Below are positions 27,551 through 36,304 of a DNA stretch of 64,000 nt, one piece after another (position 1 is the first letter of the stretch; each line of letters starts with the position of its first letter). Made by a program: the position numbers and the translations under genes. Source of the DNA: Chloroflexi bacterium HGW-Chloroflexi-3. Its GTDB lineage: Bacteria; Chloroflexota; Anaerolineae; Anaerolineales; Anaerolineaceae. The DNA is taken from assembly GCA_002842045.1 (NCBI GenBank), contig PHBX01000009.1, forward strand, positions 186,001 through 250,000. The letters run 5' to 3'. Under the pieces are notes generated by a model that made no database searches, had not been told where the DNA came from, and saw only the letters and a program-made list of their open reading frames with translations.

Positions 27551-28619
27551 ACCCTTCTTCATCATCTTCAGGTGCCAGACCCAGTTTGGCAGCCTGATCG
27601 AATGTCAGGATCTCAGGGTTATCCAGGTCATATGCCCTGGCAATATCGGCTTCATCCCAGAACTTATCCACCCCGGGAATCTCCGTTTTCGTTTCCAATA
27701 AAGCTTTGAAAACATCATCTTCTTCTTCACCGTTTATTTCATGGATAAAATTAAGGTTTTCTTCGATGGGTATAACCAAGTTCTGATCAAAAGGCAACAC
27801 ACCCATTCGGTTCAATATTTGCATGATTTCGGACTGATATTCGAGCATGCTATCGACCACCAACGGAATGCGTTGCGCACCCCTGCCTGAAGGAACTCGT
27901 AGAACCAGCGCATAATCACCCACGGGGGACATAAACAGATTGTAATCCTTGATGCCGAAGCTCAGAACAGCCTGGTCCGGATGCTTACCTTCGATGTTTT
28001 GCATGAATGTATCAGATGCTGACATGATGGGCATGATCAATGGAGCCCACCGTGATTCAAAATCAGCGATGGTGCTCTCACCGGATTGGGCTACCAACCG
28101 GCCATATTCACTTAACAGCCAGACATGGCTGGCTGTAACTTCCTTTCGTAATGAAGCTAAAGAGTCCGCCAGACTTTTTTCATAATCGTTTTCATTCATC
28201 AATTCAAATTCAGGCATGATAGGAACTTTATTATCAGTATCAAAAGGCCCTAATTCCAATATCAAGATGATTGTATTCAGAAATAATGACATTTCAATCG
28301 GTTTTCGCAGGAAAACATCAGCACCCGCTTCACGGGCTTTTTCTTCTATATCCCGATCGGTTATCCCGGACATCATGACAATTTTTACTGTTGGATGCCG
28401 GTCACGAATTTTTCTTAACAACTCCAACCCGGAAATACCGGGCAGGCGGATATCAGTGACGATCAAATCCAGTTTTTCTATTGATATTTCCAGCATTGCT
28501 TCTTCCGCAGAAGGGGTAACCATCACATCAATGTCAGGATCAAGGGTAATGATAGCGGATTTCAAAACCCTGGTAATATCAAATGAATCATCAATGATTA
28601 ATACTTTTCTTTTTGCCAT
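27549..28619 (-). CDS. Response regulator with a C-terminal roadblock-like domain
   Basis: This 356-residue protein starts with a receiver domain: acidic pair IIDDS (residues 8-12), phosphorylation site Asp56 in LIVTDIRLPG and the conserved lysine in VFLRKPIE (about 106). After about residue 125 there is no DNA-binding helix-turn-helix. The region with SHVWLLSEYGRLVAQSGE and later DYNLFMSPVGDYALVLRV resembles Roadblock/LC7-type sensory or GTPase-regulatory folds; this is a pattern judgement. The tail is acidic. The ATG at 28619 has an AAGGAG site; the upstream extension crosses the promoter and a terminator. No histidine kinase gene is adjacent, so it is an orphan regulator. Confidence 0.8.
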   Translation of the reverse strand: MAKRKVLIIDDSFDITRVLKSAIITLDPDIDVMVTPSAEEAMLEISIEKLDLIVTDIRLPGISGLELLRKIRDRHPTVKIVMMSGITDRDIEEKAREAGADVFLRKPIEMSLFLNTIILILELGPFDTDNKVPIMPEFELMNENDYEKSLADSLASLRKEVTASHVWLLSEYGRLVAQSGESTIADFESRWAPLIMPIMSASDTFMQNIEGKHPDQAVLSFGIKDYNLFMSPVGDYALVLRVPSGRGAQRIPLVVDSMLEYQSEIMQILNRMGVLPFDQNLVIPIEENLNFIHEINGEEEDDVFKALLETKTEIPGVDKFWDEADIARAYDLDNPEILTFDQAAKLGLAPEDDEEG

Positions 28620-28689
28620 TTTCTGCACTCCTTCCAATTTTTTGGAAGTTGAAATAATGAGAATATTGATCAGTGAAATTAATATAGAT

Positions 28690-28698
28690 ATTATAGCA
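28690..28698 (-). promoter_or_regulatory. Extended -10 promoter of the response regulator
   Basis: TGCTATAAT on the minus strand lies about 70 nt before the start at 28619. It sits directly downstream of the terminator of the peptide-transporter operon, so the regulator is an independent unit. Confidence 0.5.
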
Positions 28699-28713
28699 GA
28701 AGCAGCCATGAAT

Positions 28714-28745
28714 AAAAAAACATTCCATATCACTGGAATGTTTTT
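28714..28745 (-). terminator. Rho-independent terminator of the peptide ABC operon
   Basis: CATTCCA and TGGAATG pair around a six-base loop (28721-28740), and the minus strand continues with seven T residues. It follows the small membrane protein gene by about 25 bp. The plus strand also has five T residues, so it could act in both directions. Confidence 0.75.
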
Positions 28746-28768
28746 CTGAATTCAATTAGATCGAAAAA

Positions 28769-28975
28769 TCACCGATCTCGACGATTAATGCGGACATAGT
28801 AAGCAGATCCAATGACGCCGATGATAATACCAATGAGTGAAATGATAAAAGAGAAAAAACTAAGAAAAAGTGTTGACTCTAATACCTGCATCACCATTAA
28901 AAATGGGAACACAACACCCATCAATACACATAGGAAACCAATAAACATTAACCGTCCTGGCGTGATAAACTTCAT
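28769..28975 (-). CDS. Small two-helix membrane protein
   Basis: This 68-residue protein has two clear hydrophobic helices (about 8-30 and 36-60) and ends with a basic tail RINRRDR. Its ATG at 28975 overlaps the stop of the upstream ABC ATPase gene (ATGA), which argues that it is a real, coupled gene. I do not recognise a family. As last gene of the peptide-transporter operon it might assist membrane insertion or stability of the transporter; this is inference from position. Confidence 0.65.
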   Translation of the reverse strand: MKFITPGRLMFIGFLCVLMGVVFPFLMVMQVLESTLFLSFFSFIISLIGIIIGVIGSAYYVRINRRDR

Positions 28976-29997
28976 TCGTACAACCAACAATGTACAAAAT
29001 GATCTTTGACTTGTTCAAATTCCGGAGGTTCCTTGACATCACAAACACCCTCGATCATTTTGGAACAACGCGGATGGAAACGGCAACCCGCTGGAGGTTT
29101 CACCAGACTGGGCGGTTCGCCAGGTGGGACATCCTGAAATTCGTCAACATTCTTGGCATCCGGATCAGAAGTCGCAGCCAATAAAGCATGCGTGTAAGGA
29201 TGCTGAGCATTCATGACTAATTCATCGACATTCGCTTTTTCGATCACTTTGCCAGCATACATAACAAATATGCGTTCTGAAAAATAACGTACCGTCGAAA
29301 GGTCATGGGTGATATAGATGACCGCCAGATCATGTGCTTCCTGCAACCCACGCAACAGTTTCAAAATTTCAACACGCACGGAAGCATCCAGCATGGATAC
29401 GGGTTCATCTGCCACCAGCAGTGTTGGATTCAAAATCATGGCACGCGCAATGACAACACGCTGTTGTTGACCACCGCTGAGCATATGCGGAAATTTTGGT
29501 AGAAATTCATCTACCGGGGTTAATTTTACTTCTTCGAAGGCTTTATGGATACGCTCCAGTCGCTCTTTTTTATCCTTGACACCATGGATGATCAATGGTT
29601 CTTCCATGATCGACTTGATATTCATAAATGGTGCCAGTGCTCCATAAGGATCCTGTTGAACATAGCCAACCTTTGAACGATACCAGTTTAATTCTTTCCT
29701 GGAGAAACCGGTCATTGGTTTGCCTTCATACAGAATATCACCTTTGGTAGGAATATTAATTCCAAGGATTGTTTTCATCAAACTGGACTTACCACAACCA
29801 CTTTCCCCTACCAGAGCGATTGTTTCTTTGCGTTTTAGATCAAAACTGACGTTATCGACAGCGCGTACGTAACCGGCATGACCAAAACCAAACTTTCTAA
29901 GTTCAAACCAGACATGTAGGTCCTGAATGGAGAGTAAAGTATCTGGACTGACGGGACGGAATTCTTTCTTTTCTGATTTTTCTTTTGTTGCAGCCAT
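28972..29997 (-). CDS. Oligopeptide/dipeptide ABC transporter ATP-binding protein (DppF/OppF-like)
   Basis: This 341-residue ATPase energises peptide import. Walker A (VGESGCGKSS, about 69-78), the signature LSGGQQQRVVIARAM and Walker B (LLVADEPVSMLD) are intact. The C-terminal oligopeptide-transporter domain carries GCRFHPRCSKMIEGVC, a cysteine motif found in this subfamily. I chose the ATG at 29997 with a GGGAGA site. The longer frame has an unrelated N-terminus that overlaps the neighbouring ATPase gene. It lies 14 bp after the first ATPase gene and overlaps the small membrane gene. Confidence 0.93.
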   Translation of the reverse strand: MAATKEKSEKKEFRPVSPDTLLSIQDLHVWFELRKFGFGHAGYVRAVDNVSFDLKRKETIALVGESGCGKSSLMKTILGINIPTKGDILYEGKPMTGFSRKELNWYRSKVGYVQQDPYGALAPFMNIKSIMEEPLIIHGVKDKKERLERIHKAFEEVKLTPVDEFLPKFPHMLSGGQQQRVVIARAMILNPTLLVADEPVSMLDASVRVEILKLLRGLQEAHDLAVIYITHDLSTVRYFSERIFVMYAGKVIEKANVDELVMNAQHPYTHALLAATSDPDAKNVDEFQDVPPGEPPSLVKPPAGCRFHPRCSKMIEGVCDVKEPPEFEQVKDHFVHCWLYE

Positions 29998-30011
29998 TTT
30001 TTCTCCCTGTC

Positions 30012-30971
30012 TTATGTGTATAACCAGCACTTTACCAGGATACCATCCACATTGACGGTCGGCGGTTCCTCTGAACATTTGCTAAAGCGTTTGTGACAAC
30101 GCTCAGCAAAGCGACAGCCCGTTGGCGGATTGATAAGACTGGGTGGTTGACCGGTAATAAAATCAGGTTGCGCCTGTCCGCGTAATCGCGGCACGGATGC
30201 CATCAACTTGGCTGAATACGGATGCAATGGTGCCGTAAAGAAACGTCGATTATCACTGATTTCCACAATTTGCCCGGCGTACATGACCACCACATCATCT
30301 GCCAACTCACTCGAAGTGGAAATATCGTGGGTAATCAGGATGAAACTGGTGGCGATTTCTTTCTTGATACGTTTCAACAGGTTCATAATGTTCGCCTGGG
30401 TCAACACATCCAGTGCAGAGGTTGGCTCATCCAGAACGACCAGATCAGGCACAGTTACCAGCGACATGGCGATGGCCACACGCTGGCGCATACCACCACT
30501 CAATTCAAATGCATAACGATGCAGAAAATCTACCGGCACACCCACGCGTTGAAACATGGTTTTAGCCTGTTCTAACGCAGCTTCTTTTTCAACACTATGG
30601 TGGACGATGATCGGTTCAGCAACCTGATCACCAACCTTTAATACCGGGTTGAGAGAGTTCATAGCTGCCTGGGGTACCATGGACATGCGCACCCAGCGCA
30701 CATCCGTACGATATTTCTCATCGCTCATCGGCATGGTGTCAACGCCATTAAGGAGAATTTTACCGGAATACTCAGCCACATTTTTAGGTAAAAGACGTAA
30801 CAATGCTTTTGCCATGGAAGTCTTACCACAACCTGATTCACCAATGATGACCACGGCTTTATTATTGGGTAAGTTGAAATCAACACCATCAACTGCCTGA
30901 ACAATTCCCTTCGAGGCCCTAAAGTAGAGTTTGAGATTTTCCACATGCAATAATGTATTATTATCTTTCAT
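30012..30971 (-). CDS. Oligopeptide/dipeptide ABC transporter ATP-binding protein (DppD/OppD-like)
   Basis: This 319-residue ATPase pairs with the next gene product to form the nucleotide-binding dimer of a peptide importer. Walker A (GESGCGKTSMAKALL, about 41), the signature LSGGMRQRVAIAMSL and Walker B (LVVLDEPTSALD) are intact. The C-terminus has GCRFAERCHKRFSKC, the cysteine-rich OppD/DppD tail. The start codon follows the remains of the dppC-like gene by about 25 bp. All elements needed for ATP hydrolysis are present. Confidence 0.93.
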   Translation of the reverse strand: MKDNNTLLHVENLKLYFRASKGIVQAVDGVDFNLPNNKAVVIIGESGCGKTSMAKALLRLLPKNVAEYSGKILLNGVDTMPMSDEKYRTDVRWVRMSMVPQAAMNSLNPVLKVGDQVAEPIIVHHSVEKEAALEQAKTMFQRVGVPVDFLHRYAFELSGGMRQRVAIAMSLVTVPDLVVLDEPTSALDVLTQANIMNLLKRIKKEIATSFILITHDISTSSELADDVVVMYAGQIVEISDNRRFFTAPLHPYSAKLMASVPRLRGQAQPDFITGQPPSLINPPTGCRFAERCHKRFSKCSEEPPTVNVDGILVKCWLYT

Positions 30972-30996
30972 TTTTTACATACCTCGCAAACGTGGA

Positions 30997-32229
30997 TTAA
31001 AGACACGATCCAGAGCAAAAAGCGTAGGCTTCGTTGATGGTTTTACCCCAGGTTGGTAGAACTGGATCACCCAGACCTAACAACGCCAGAGAAGCTTCCA
31101 GGAAGACGAAAGCCGGGACCGCCGAAACCAGACCAGGAATCAGCAACGGGATAATTCTTGGGATCAGGTAGCGGAAAATGATGCGTTTATCACTGGCACC
31201 ATATGCCCGTGCCGCTTCGATATAGGTTGATTCTTTTACCTGCATAAAAATTGCACGATATTGCTTGATACCACCCGTGAAAATACTTAATGCCACGGTA
31301 GCGCCTAAAATTGTCCAAATCGATCGCGAATAAAAGGTGCCGATCATGATCAGGATCGAGAGGAACGGTAGCACCAGGTTAATCTCGGTGATACGCTGGA
31401 TGATACCATCCACAATACCGGCATACCAGGTGCCAATGGCAGCAATCGTCATGGTCAATACCGAGGTGCCTAAAGCTGCCAGCAAACCAAAAGCCAGAGC
31501 AATCGGAATACCCCACAGAATGGGGAGGAGTAAATCACGGCGCATATGATCGGTGCCTGCCCAGCCGAAGACTTCTCCTAATAAAACAAATTCAGCTTGA
31601 ACAGTTGATTCGGGTTCAAAGGAAATTTGTTCAACCACCAGTTGATACGTACCTTTTACGGGAAGCTTGGATTCAGATTCCGGATCCAAAAACAAACCTA
31701 CAACCGGAGCTACATTTCCCAGACGTTTCTTTAATTTTTCTTCCTGATTAATCGGATAGGTATGTGTTTTGCCGATGGCAAAATTATTAATTTTTATTTC
31801 AGTACCATCCGGTGTAATCCATTTTAATGAAACAAAGGGTTGTTTAACCTCATATTCTGAGGTAAAGTACATCGTTAATTCCGTGGGGAACCCTTTATAA
31901 TCGTAATCAAAAGCAAAAGTTGTCGTTTTGATCAGGGTTCCACCTTCGGTAGTTTCCTCGGTTACGGTAACTCCCTCGTCACCTTCCATAAGATCGAGCG
32001 ATTCTACCAGTTTATCCTGACGAAACCAGTTAAACCACTTGGGAGGAACATTTCTGGGGTTCTTTCCTACATATGCTTCTCCACCACGCCAGGTGGTGAT
32101 GGCTTCATCGTAAGGAATCTTGATAATCACAACAATAGCTGCAATAACCAGAGTCAATACGATAATTGATCCAAAAATAGCGGAGGGATATTTGAGTAAT
32201 TCCCTGAGATTATTTTTAAATTGTTTCAT
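30997..32229 (-). CDS. Peptide ABC transporter permease (DppC-like) with damaged C-terminus
   Basis: This 410-residue permease has a first helix at about 17-35 and then an unusual insert of about 190 residues, rich in predicted beta strands. The core membrane domain follows with the EAA-like loop AARAYGASDKRIIFRYLIPR. The protein should end with one more helix and a tail such as FALDRVFNPRLRGM. That tail is present in the DNA but in another frame (about 30975-31016), directly abutting WGKTINEAYA. The last helix is missing and the real frame ends with the unrelated residues FCSGSCL. This looks like a deletion of roughly 90-110 nt with a frameshift. Function is doubtful. Confidence 0.8.
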   Translation of the reverse strand: MKQFKNNLRELLKYPSAIFGSIIVLTLVIAAIVVIIKIPYDEAITTWRGGEAYVGKNPRNVPPKWFNWFRQDKLVESLDLMEGDEGVTVTEETTEGGTLIKTTTFAFDYDYKGFPTELTMYFTSEYEVKQPFVSLKWITPDGTEIKINNFAIGKTHTYPINQEEKLKKRLGNVAPVVGLFLDPESESKLPVKGTYQLVVEQISFEPESTVQAEFVLLGEVFGWAGTDHMRRDLLLPILWGIPIALAFGLLAALGTSVLTMTIAAIGTWYAGIVDGIIQRITEINLVLPFLSILIMIGTFYSRSIWTILGATVALSIFTGGIKQYRAIFMQVKESTYIEAARAYGASDKRIIFRYLIPRIIPLLIPGLVSAVPAFVFLEASLALLGLGDPVLPTWGKTINEAYAFCSGSCL

Positions 32230-33362
32230 TGAGGACCACCTCCGCTACCAATTTTCACCCTGGGATCCACCAGAGCATACACAAAATCCAACAGGAAAAC
32301 AGTGATTGCCAATAAATAGGCATAAATGATGGTGGTACCCACAATCACAGGGGTATCATAGAGATTAATCGCCCGGAAGGTAACCCGGCCCAATCCAGGC
32401 CACTGAAACACGGTTTCGGTAATGATCGCACCAGCCCACAGTCCGATCAACAATAAGGCAAATGCGGTGATGATGGTGGGTAATGTTGGGCGCAAAATAT
32501 AACGACGTTCAATATCGCGGGACGGTAAGCCTTTGGCTTTGGCTGTCTCCACGTAATCTTCACTGGAATAAATTAAAAAGAAAGTGCGCCAGTTGAAAAT
32601 GCTCAAAAAGAAAGATGCTAAGATCAAAGAACTGGCTGGCAAAATTAAATGCCTGCCGACACTTAATGCCCGGCCAAGGAAATCCTTGGGTACTGGTGCA
32701 TCAATAACACCGCCAAAGGGTAGAACTTTCAGCACGGCAGCAAAAATAAGAATTAAAAAAATACCATAAAACCAGGGTGGTACCGACGATGTTGGCGAGA
32801 GTGTTATGACAAACTTATCCCAAAAACTGCCATACTTGCGTGATAATGCCAGGGCTAAGAAGAGCGTGCTGAAAAACAAGATTAAGTTGGCAGTCCCCAT
32901 TAACAACAGAGTGTAGGGAATTCTTTCTAAAATAATCGCTTTCACATTGCGTGATCCGCTGTCACTTGACATATTTTGAGCACGGCCTAAATTTAATGTT
33001 AATGCATTTTTTAAGAATCCCATACTGCGGATCACCAATGGACGTTCGAGTCCCAAACGGTCAATTTCACTCTGAATTCTTTCCTGAGTAAGTGTATTCT
33101 TGGTCGCCGGATCCATGTTTCTGAAGGCAGGATTTCGACCTATCTCCATTGTAATTCTTTCCTGAATCTCGGACTTCATCATCTGGTCCACATAGCCACC
33201 CATATTGGCAATCATAATCGTCAGGTAAATACCGATGACGACAGTGATAAAAAGTGAAAGTAACCTGACACCCGAATATTTAAAAACCCTGGTGAGGGTG
33301 GTTACAAACCCGGATTTTTGTTTTTTTTCTTTGGGCGTTGTGATTTCAACATCCGACCCCAT
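32226..33362 (-). CDS. Peptide ABC transporter permease (DppB-like)
   Basis: This 378-residue integral membrane protein is the first permease of the operon. It has a first helix at about 28-50, then a long extracytoplasmic region with EIGRNPAFRNMDPATKN, and the binding-protein-dependent permease domain from about 150. The EAA loop is ETAKAKGLPSRDIERRYILRPTLP, and the C-terminus DFVYALVDPRVKIG is typical of DppB/OppB. An AGGAGG site precedes its ATG. Its stop overlaps the dppC-like start (ATGA). No lesion is seen here, unlike in its partner genes. Confidence 0.93.
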   Translation of the reverse strand: MGSDVEITTPKEKKQKSGFVTTLTRVFKYSGVRLLSLFITVVIGIYLTIMIANMGGYVDQMMKSEIQERITMEIGRNPAFRNMDPATKNTLTQERIQSEIDRLGLERPLVIRSMGFLKNALTLNLGRAQNMSSDSGSRNVKAIILERIPYTLLLMGTANLILFFSTLFLALALSRKYGSFWDKFVITLSPTSSVPPWFYGIFLILIFAAVLKVLPFGGVIDAPVPKDFLGRALSVGRHLILPASSLILASFFLSIFNWRTFFLIYSSEDYVETAKAKGLPSRDIERRYILRPTLPTIITAFALLLIGLWAGAIITETVFQWPGLGRVTFRAINLYDTPVIVGTTIIYAYLLAITVFLLDFVYALVDPRVKIGSGGGPQ

Positions 33363-33387
33363 AGGAATTTACCTCCTATTATTGATT

Positions 33388-33424
33388 GGGAAGGGGCAAG
33401 GAGAGTGATCGCCTTGCCCCTTCC
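33388..33424. other. Strong stem-loop between binding-protein and permease genes
   Basis: GGAAGGGGCAAGG and CCTTGCCCCTTCC pair perfectly over 13 bp around a 10-base loop. No T-run follows on the minus strand, so it is more likely an mRNA-stabilising or [19 protein letters not shown] than a full terminator. Such hairpins commonly raise binding-protein mRNA over permease mRNA. That function is inferred from position. Confidence 0.6.
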
Positions 33425-33472
33425 TTTAGTAACTCAATTTTACTGCTATGAAAAATTTATGACCCTTTTCGA

Positions 33473-36041
33473 TTACTTGACGGTCACAAATTCAAATGCT
33501 GTGAAGGACGGAATAGCCACGGTGAACGGAACCACCACAGCTTCTAACTTGCTGGCACCGGCTTCCATGGCAGCTGAAACATCAGCAGGAACGGTGATGG
33601 TGTAATAGCCATCTTCCACCAGAACACCCTCAAGTACTCTCACGATTTGACCGGTGGCGTCATAGAGCAAGCCTTTGACTTCTTTGATCTCGTCAGCTTC
33701 GTAGGCTTCACCCTTGAAGGTCACGAACACATCGAAGGCAAATTCACCGCCCAAGACAACGCTACCTTCACCATCAAGTTCAATTTCAGCCACTTTAGGA
33801 TCACCAAATTGTGACCATTTGTCTGCAAGGTCAACAAAATCGGGGTTTTGAACCAGGGTGGCTACTTTCTCGGTTAGATAAACTTCGTCGAGAATGTAGG
33901 GTCCGGTACCGATACTGTAATGGCCGTATTTGGCAAAGAAGGCTTTGGCATTTTCATAACGTGCTAGAGCTTCTTCGGGAGTGATGAAAGCAGACAGCAC
34001 GTCGGCGTAAGGAATGTAACTTTCTTCAATGCTGGTGTCAAGCCAATTGGAGACAAATTCCAGGCTAGGGCCACCAATTAAGCTTAACCATTCAACGGTA
34101 GTGGTCTCAGTGGATTTTGAATCAGCCTTATCACCGGAGAAGGCTACTTCTCCAGCCTCATCAGCACGAGCGCCCATTGCCATTACATGCCAGGGGGCTT
34201 CACCATAATTCCAGGATGGCCACATGGTGGTGACATTGAGTTCAGCATCAGTTTGATAGGCATCACTGTAGGCTTCAATGGTCAGAGGATTCTCGGAAAG
34301 AATTCTGAAACCTTTGTAGTTGGCTAGAATGGCTTCTGCATTAGGGGCATATGATTCATCAAAGATCGGTGAGGCTTCTTTGCCCATATCCAGGGAAATG
34401 ATCCAACCATAAATGAAGTCACCCAGATCCAATGGAGAACCATCGTGCCATTTGACGGTGTCAAACAGGTCAGCTGGATAGTAAATCACACTCTTGACGC
34501 GGGCAGTTGTACCTTCGGGGAATTTTTCAGCGGCAGTGATGAATGCCTGATTTTCAGCATCCCAGTCAACAATGGCATCTTCAGGCACAACGATTTCATC
34601 TTCAAATGACAGGTCTACCCAATCCAGAGTCTTGCCTACTGGCAAACCTTCCTGAATGGTGACTTCGGCGCGATCAAAGCGTTGAGGCCACAGGAGACCG
34701 GTGTGTGGATCGATCATGTAGGCTTCGCCCCAGGTGGCGCGACCAATAGCCTGGTCGAATGCCCAGTTTGAGCCGGCAATCGGGTTCCATGGATCAACAA
34801 ACAGGTCAGGCTGGCCCCACTTCAATTGACCACCTTCTTCGCCTTCCCAGCGAATGGTGTATGGCCAGATCATGGAACCATCCACACCAGCAGCCAGGTC
34901 ATAAGTTACTGCCAGACCCTGAGCATAAGGTGTGAAGTTTTTACCATCGATTAACCATACGTGAATGGATTCTTCCATAGCCAATTCAAGCATTTCTGCC
35001 ATGGCAGCATCACGCTCTTCGATGGATGTGAATTTGTTATAGGCTAATTTATCAGCCAGATCGCCATAGGGGGTACCTAAAGCTGTGGATGTGTATGCCT
35101 GCCATGTGGAAGAGAAACCATAGGCGGATTGTGGGGTATCGAAGAATTCGAAGTTATCGCCCTCGTCACGGTCAATGATCGTGGCTGACCAGGCACCGGT
35201 GTAAAGATGCCAGAGACCATCAGCAACATTACCACCCACCCAGATCGGGGAGGCTTCTGAAGATCGTTTGTATTGGCGGTCGACTGCGAAACCTATGCTC
35301 TCAAGCTGATTGGCAACATAATCACCAATCGGGACACGAGTGCCATCGGAGTCATTACGGATCAAGAAGATCAATTGGACTTGTTCACCATTGAACATGT
35401 ATTTGCCATCTTCAATGGACACGCCTTCAATACCGAGCATAACCTCATCCATTTGAGCTTTTGCTAATTCGGGATTGAATGCATATTTTGCTTCCAAACG
35501 TCGAACAGTTTCAGCCATCTTGGTGTAATCAGGCATGTTGGTGATAATGCTCCAGAACTTGGGCAGTGCACCACCATTGTAAACCTCACGATTGATATAA
35601 TCGCGGTCAACTAACCAGTTCATGGCTATCAAAGACCGGTCCATAAGCGTTGAAAGTTAATTCATAATAGAGACCATTGCTTTGTGCATAATCCAGACCA
35701 GCAGCTTCAATTTCGGGAAGCGCATCGGATGACATACCAGCGGCGTAAATGTCAATGGCACCAGCCTGAATTTGAGTAATGGCTGATGAATTGTCAACCA
35801 CCGAAACCACGATTTCGTCCAACCATCCACCTTTACGGGTGGTGCGAACTGGTTCTGGTTCAGGTTCTTCAGTTGGGACTTCTGCAACTGGAGCTTCAGG
35901 AGCTTTGGTTGGTTCCTGAACGACTGGCTCGGCAGGTGCAGGTTCTTCCACAACTGGAGCCGGTGTAGGTTGGCAGGCTGCCAATACCATACTGGCAATG
36001 ATGACCATACCTACTAACAACATAAGGGTATTTCGTTTCAT
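33473..36041 (-). pseudogene. Peptide-binding lipoprotein (SBP family 5) interrupted by a deletion/frameshift
   Basis: The first part (36041 to 35607) starts with a GGAGGAG site, a lipoprotein signal (IIASMVLAAC) and a Pro/Glu linker, then DNSSAITQIQAGAIDIYA, and ends after LTFNAYGPVF with a wrong-frame stop. The second part, in another frame (from about 35644 to 33473, over 700 codons), resumes with AMNWLVDRDYINREVY and runs to a normal end. Family members have about 15-20 residues between these two segments, so a short internal deletion changed the frame. A translation restart at an ATG at 35644 is possible but would lack a signal peptide. It is the first gene of the peptide ABC operon. Confidence 0.8.
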
Positions 36042-36189
36042 TCTATTCTCCTCCTTAAAAAATTTGGATCGAACGATATGATTGTTTCTTGTGCCAATGA
36101 AATACCATAAATCGCCAATAACCGCTTTTATTGGCTCTTCAGGCGTCATCCCTCAACTTTCAATTTCATCAACACAATTTTGTTTTGTA

Positions 36190-36218
36190 AATATAGCATA
36201 AGGTGCCCGTATAGTCAA
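36190..36218 (-). promoter_or_regulatory. Promoter of the peptide ABC operon
   Basis: TTGACT, a 17-nt spacer and TATATT preceded by TGC on the minus strand form a strong extended promoter. Transcription would start near 36183, leaving a leader of about 140 nt before the binding-protein gene. Confidence 0.65.
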
Positions 36219-36304
36219 CAGATCATACAGATTTTTATGATTTTTTAAGAGGAAAATCAGGTATTTTGTAAGGCAAAAACATTACAAACCAACGTGTTCA
36301 AATG

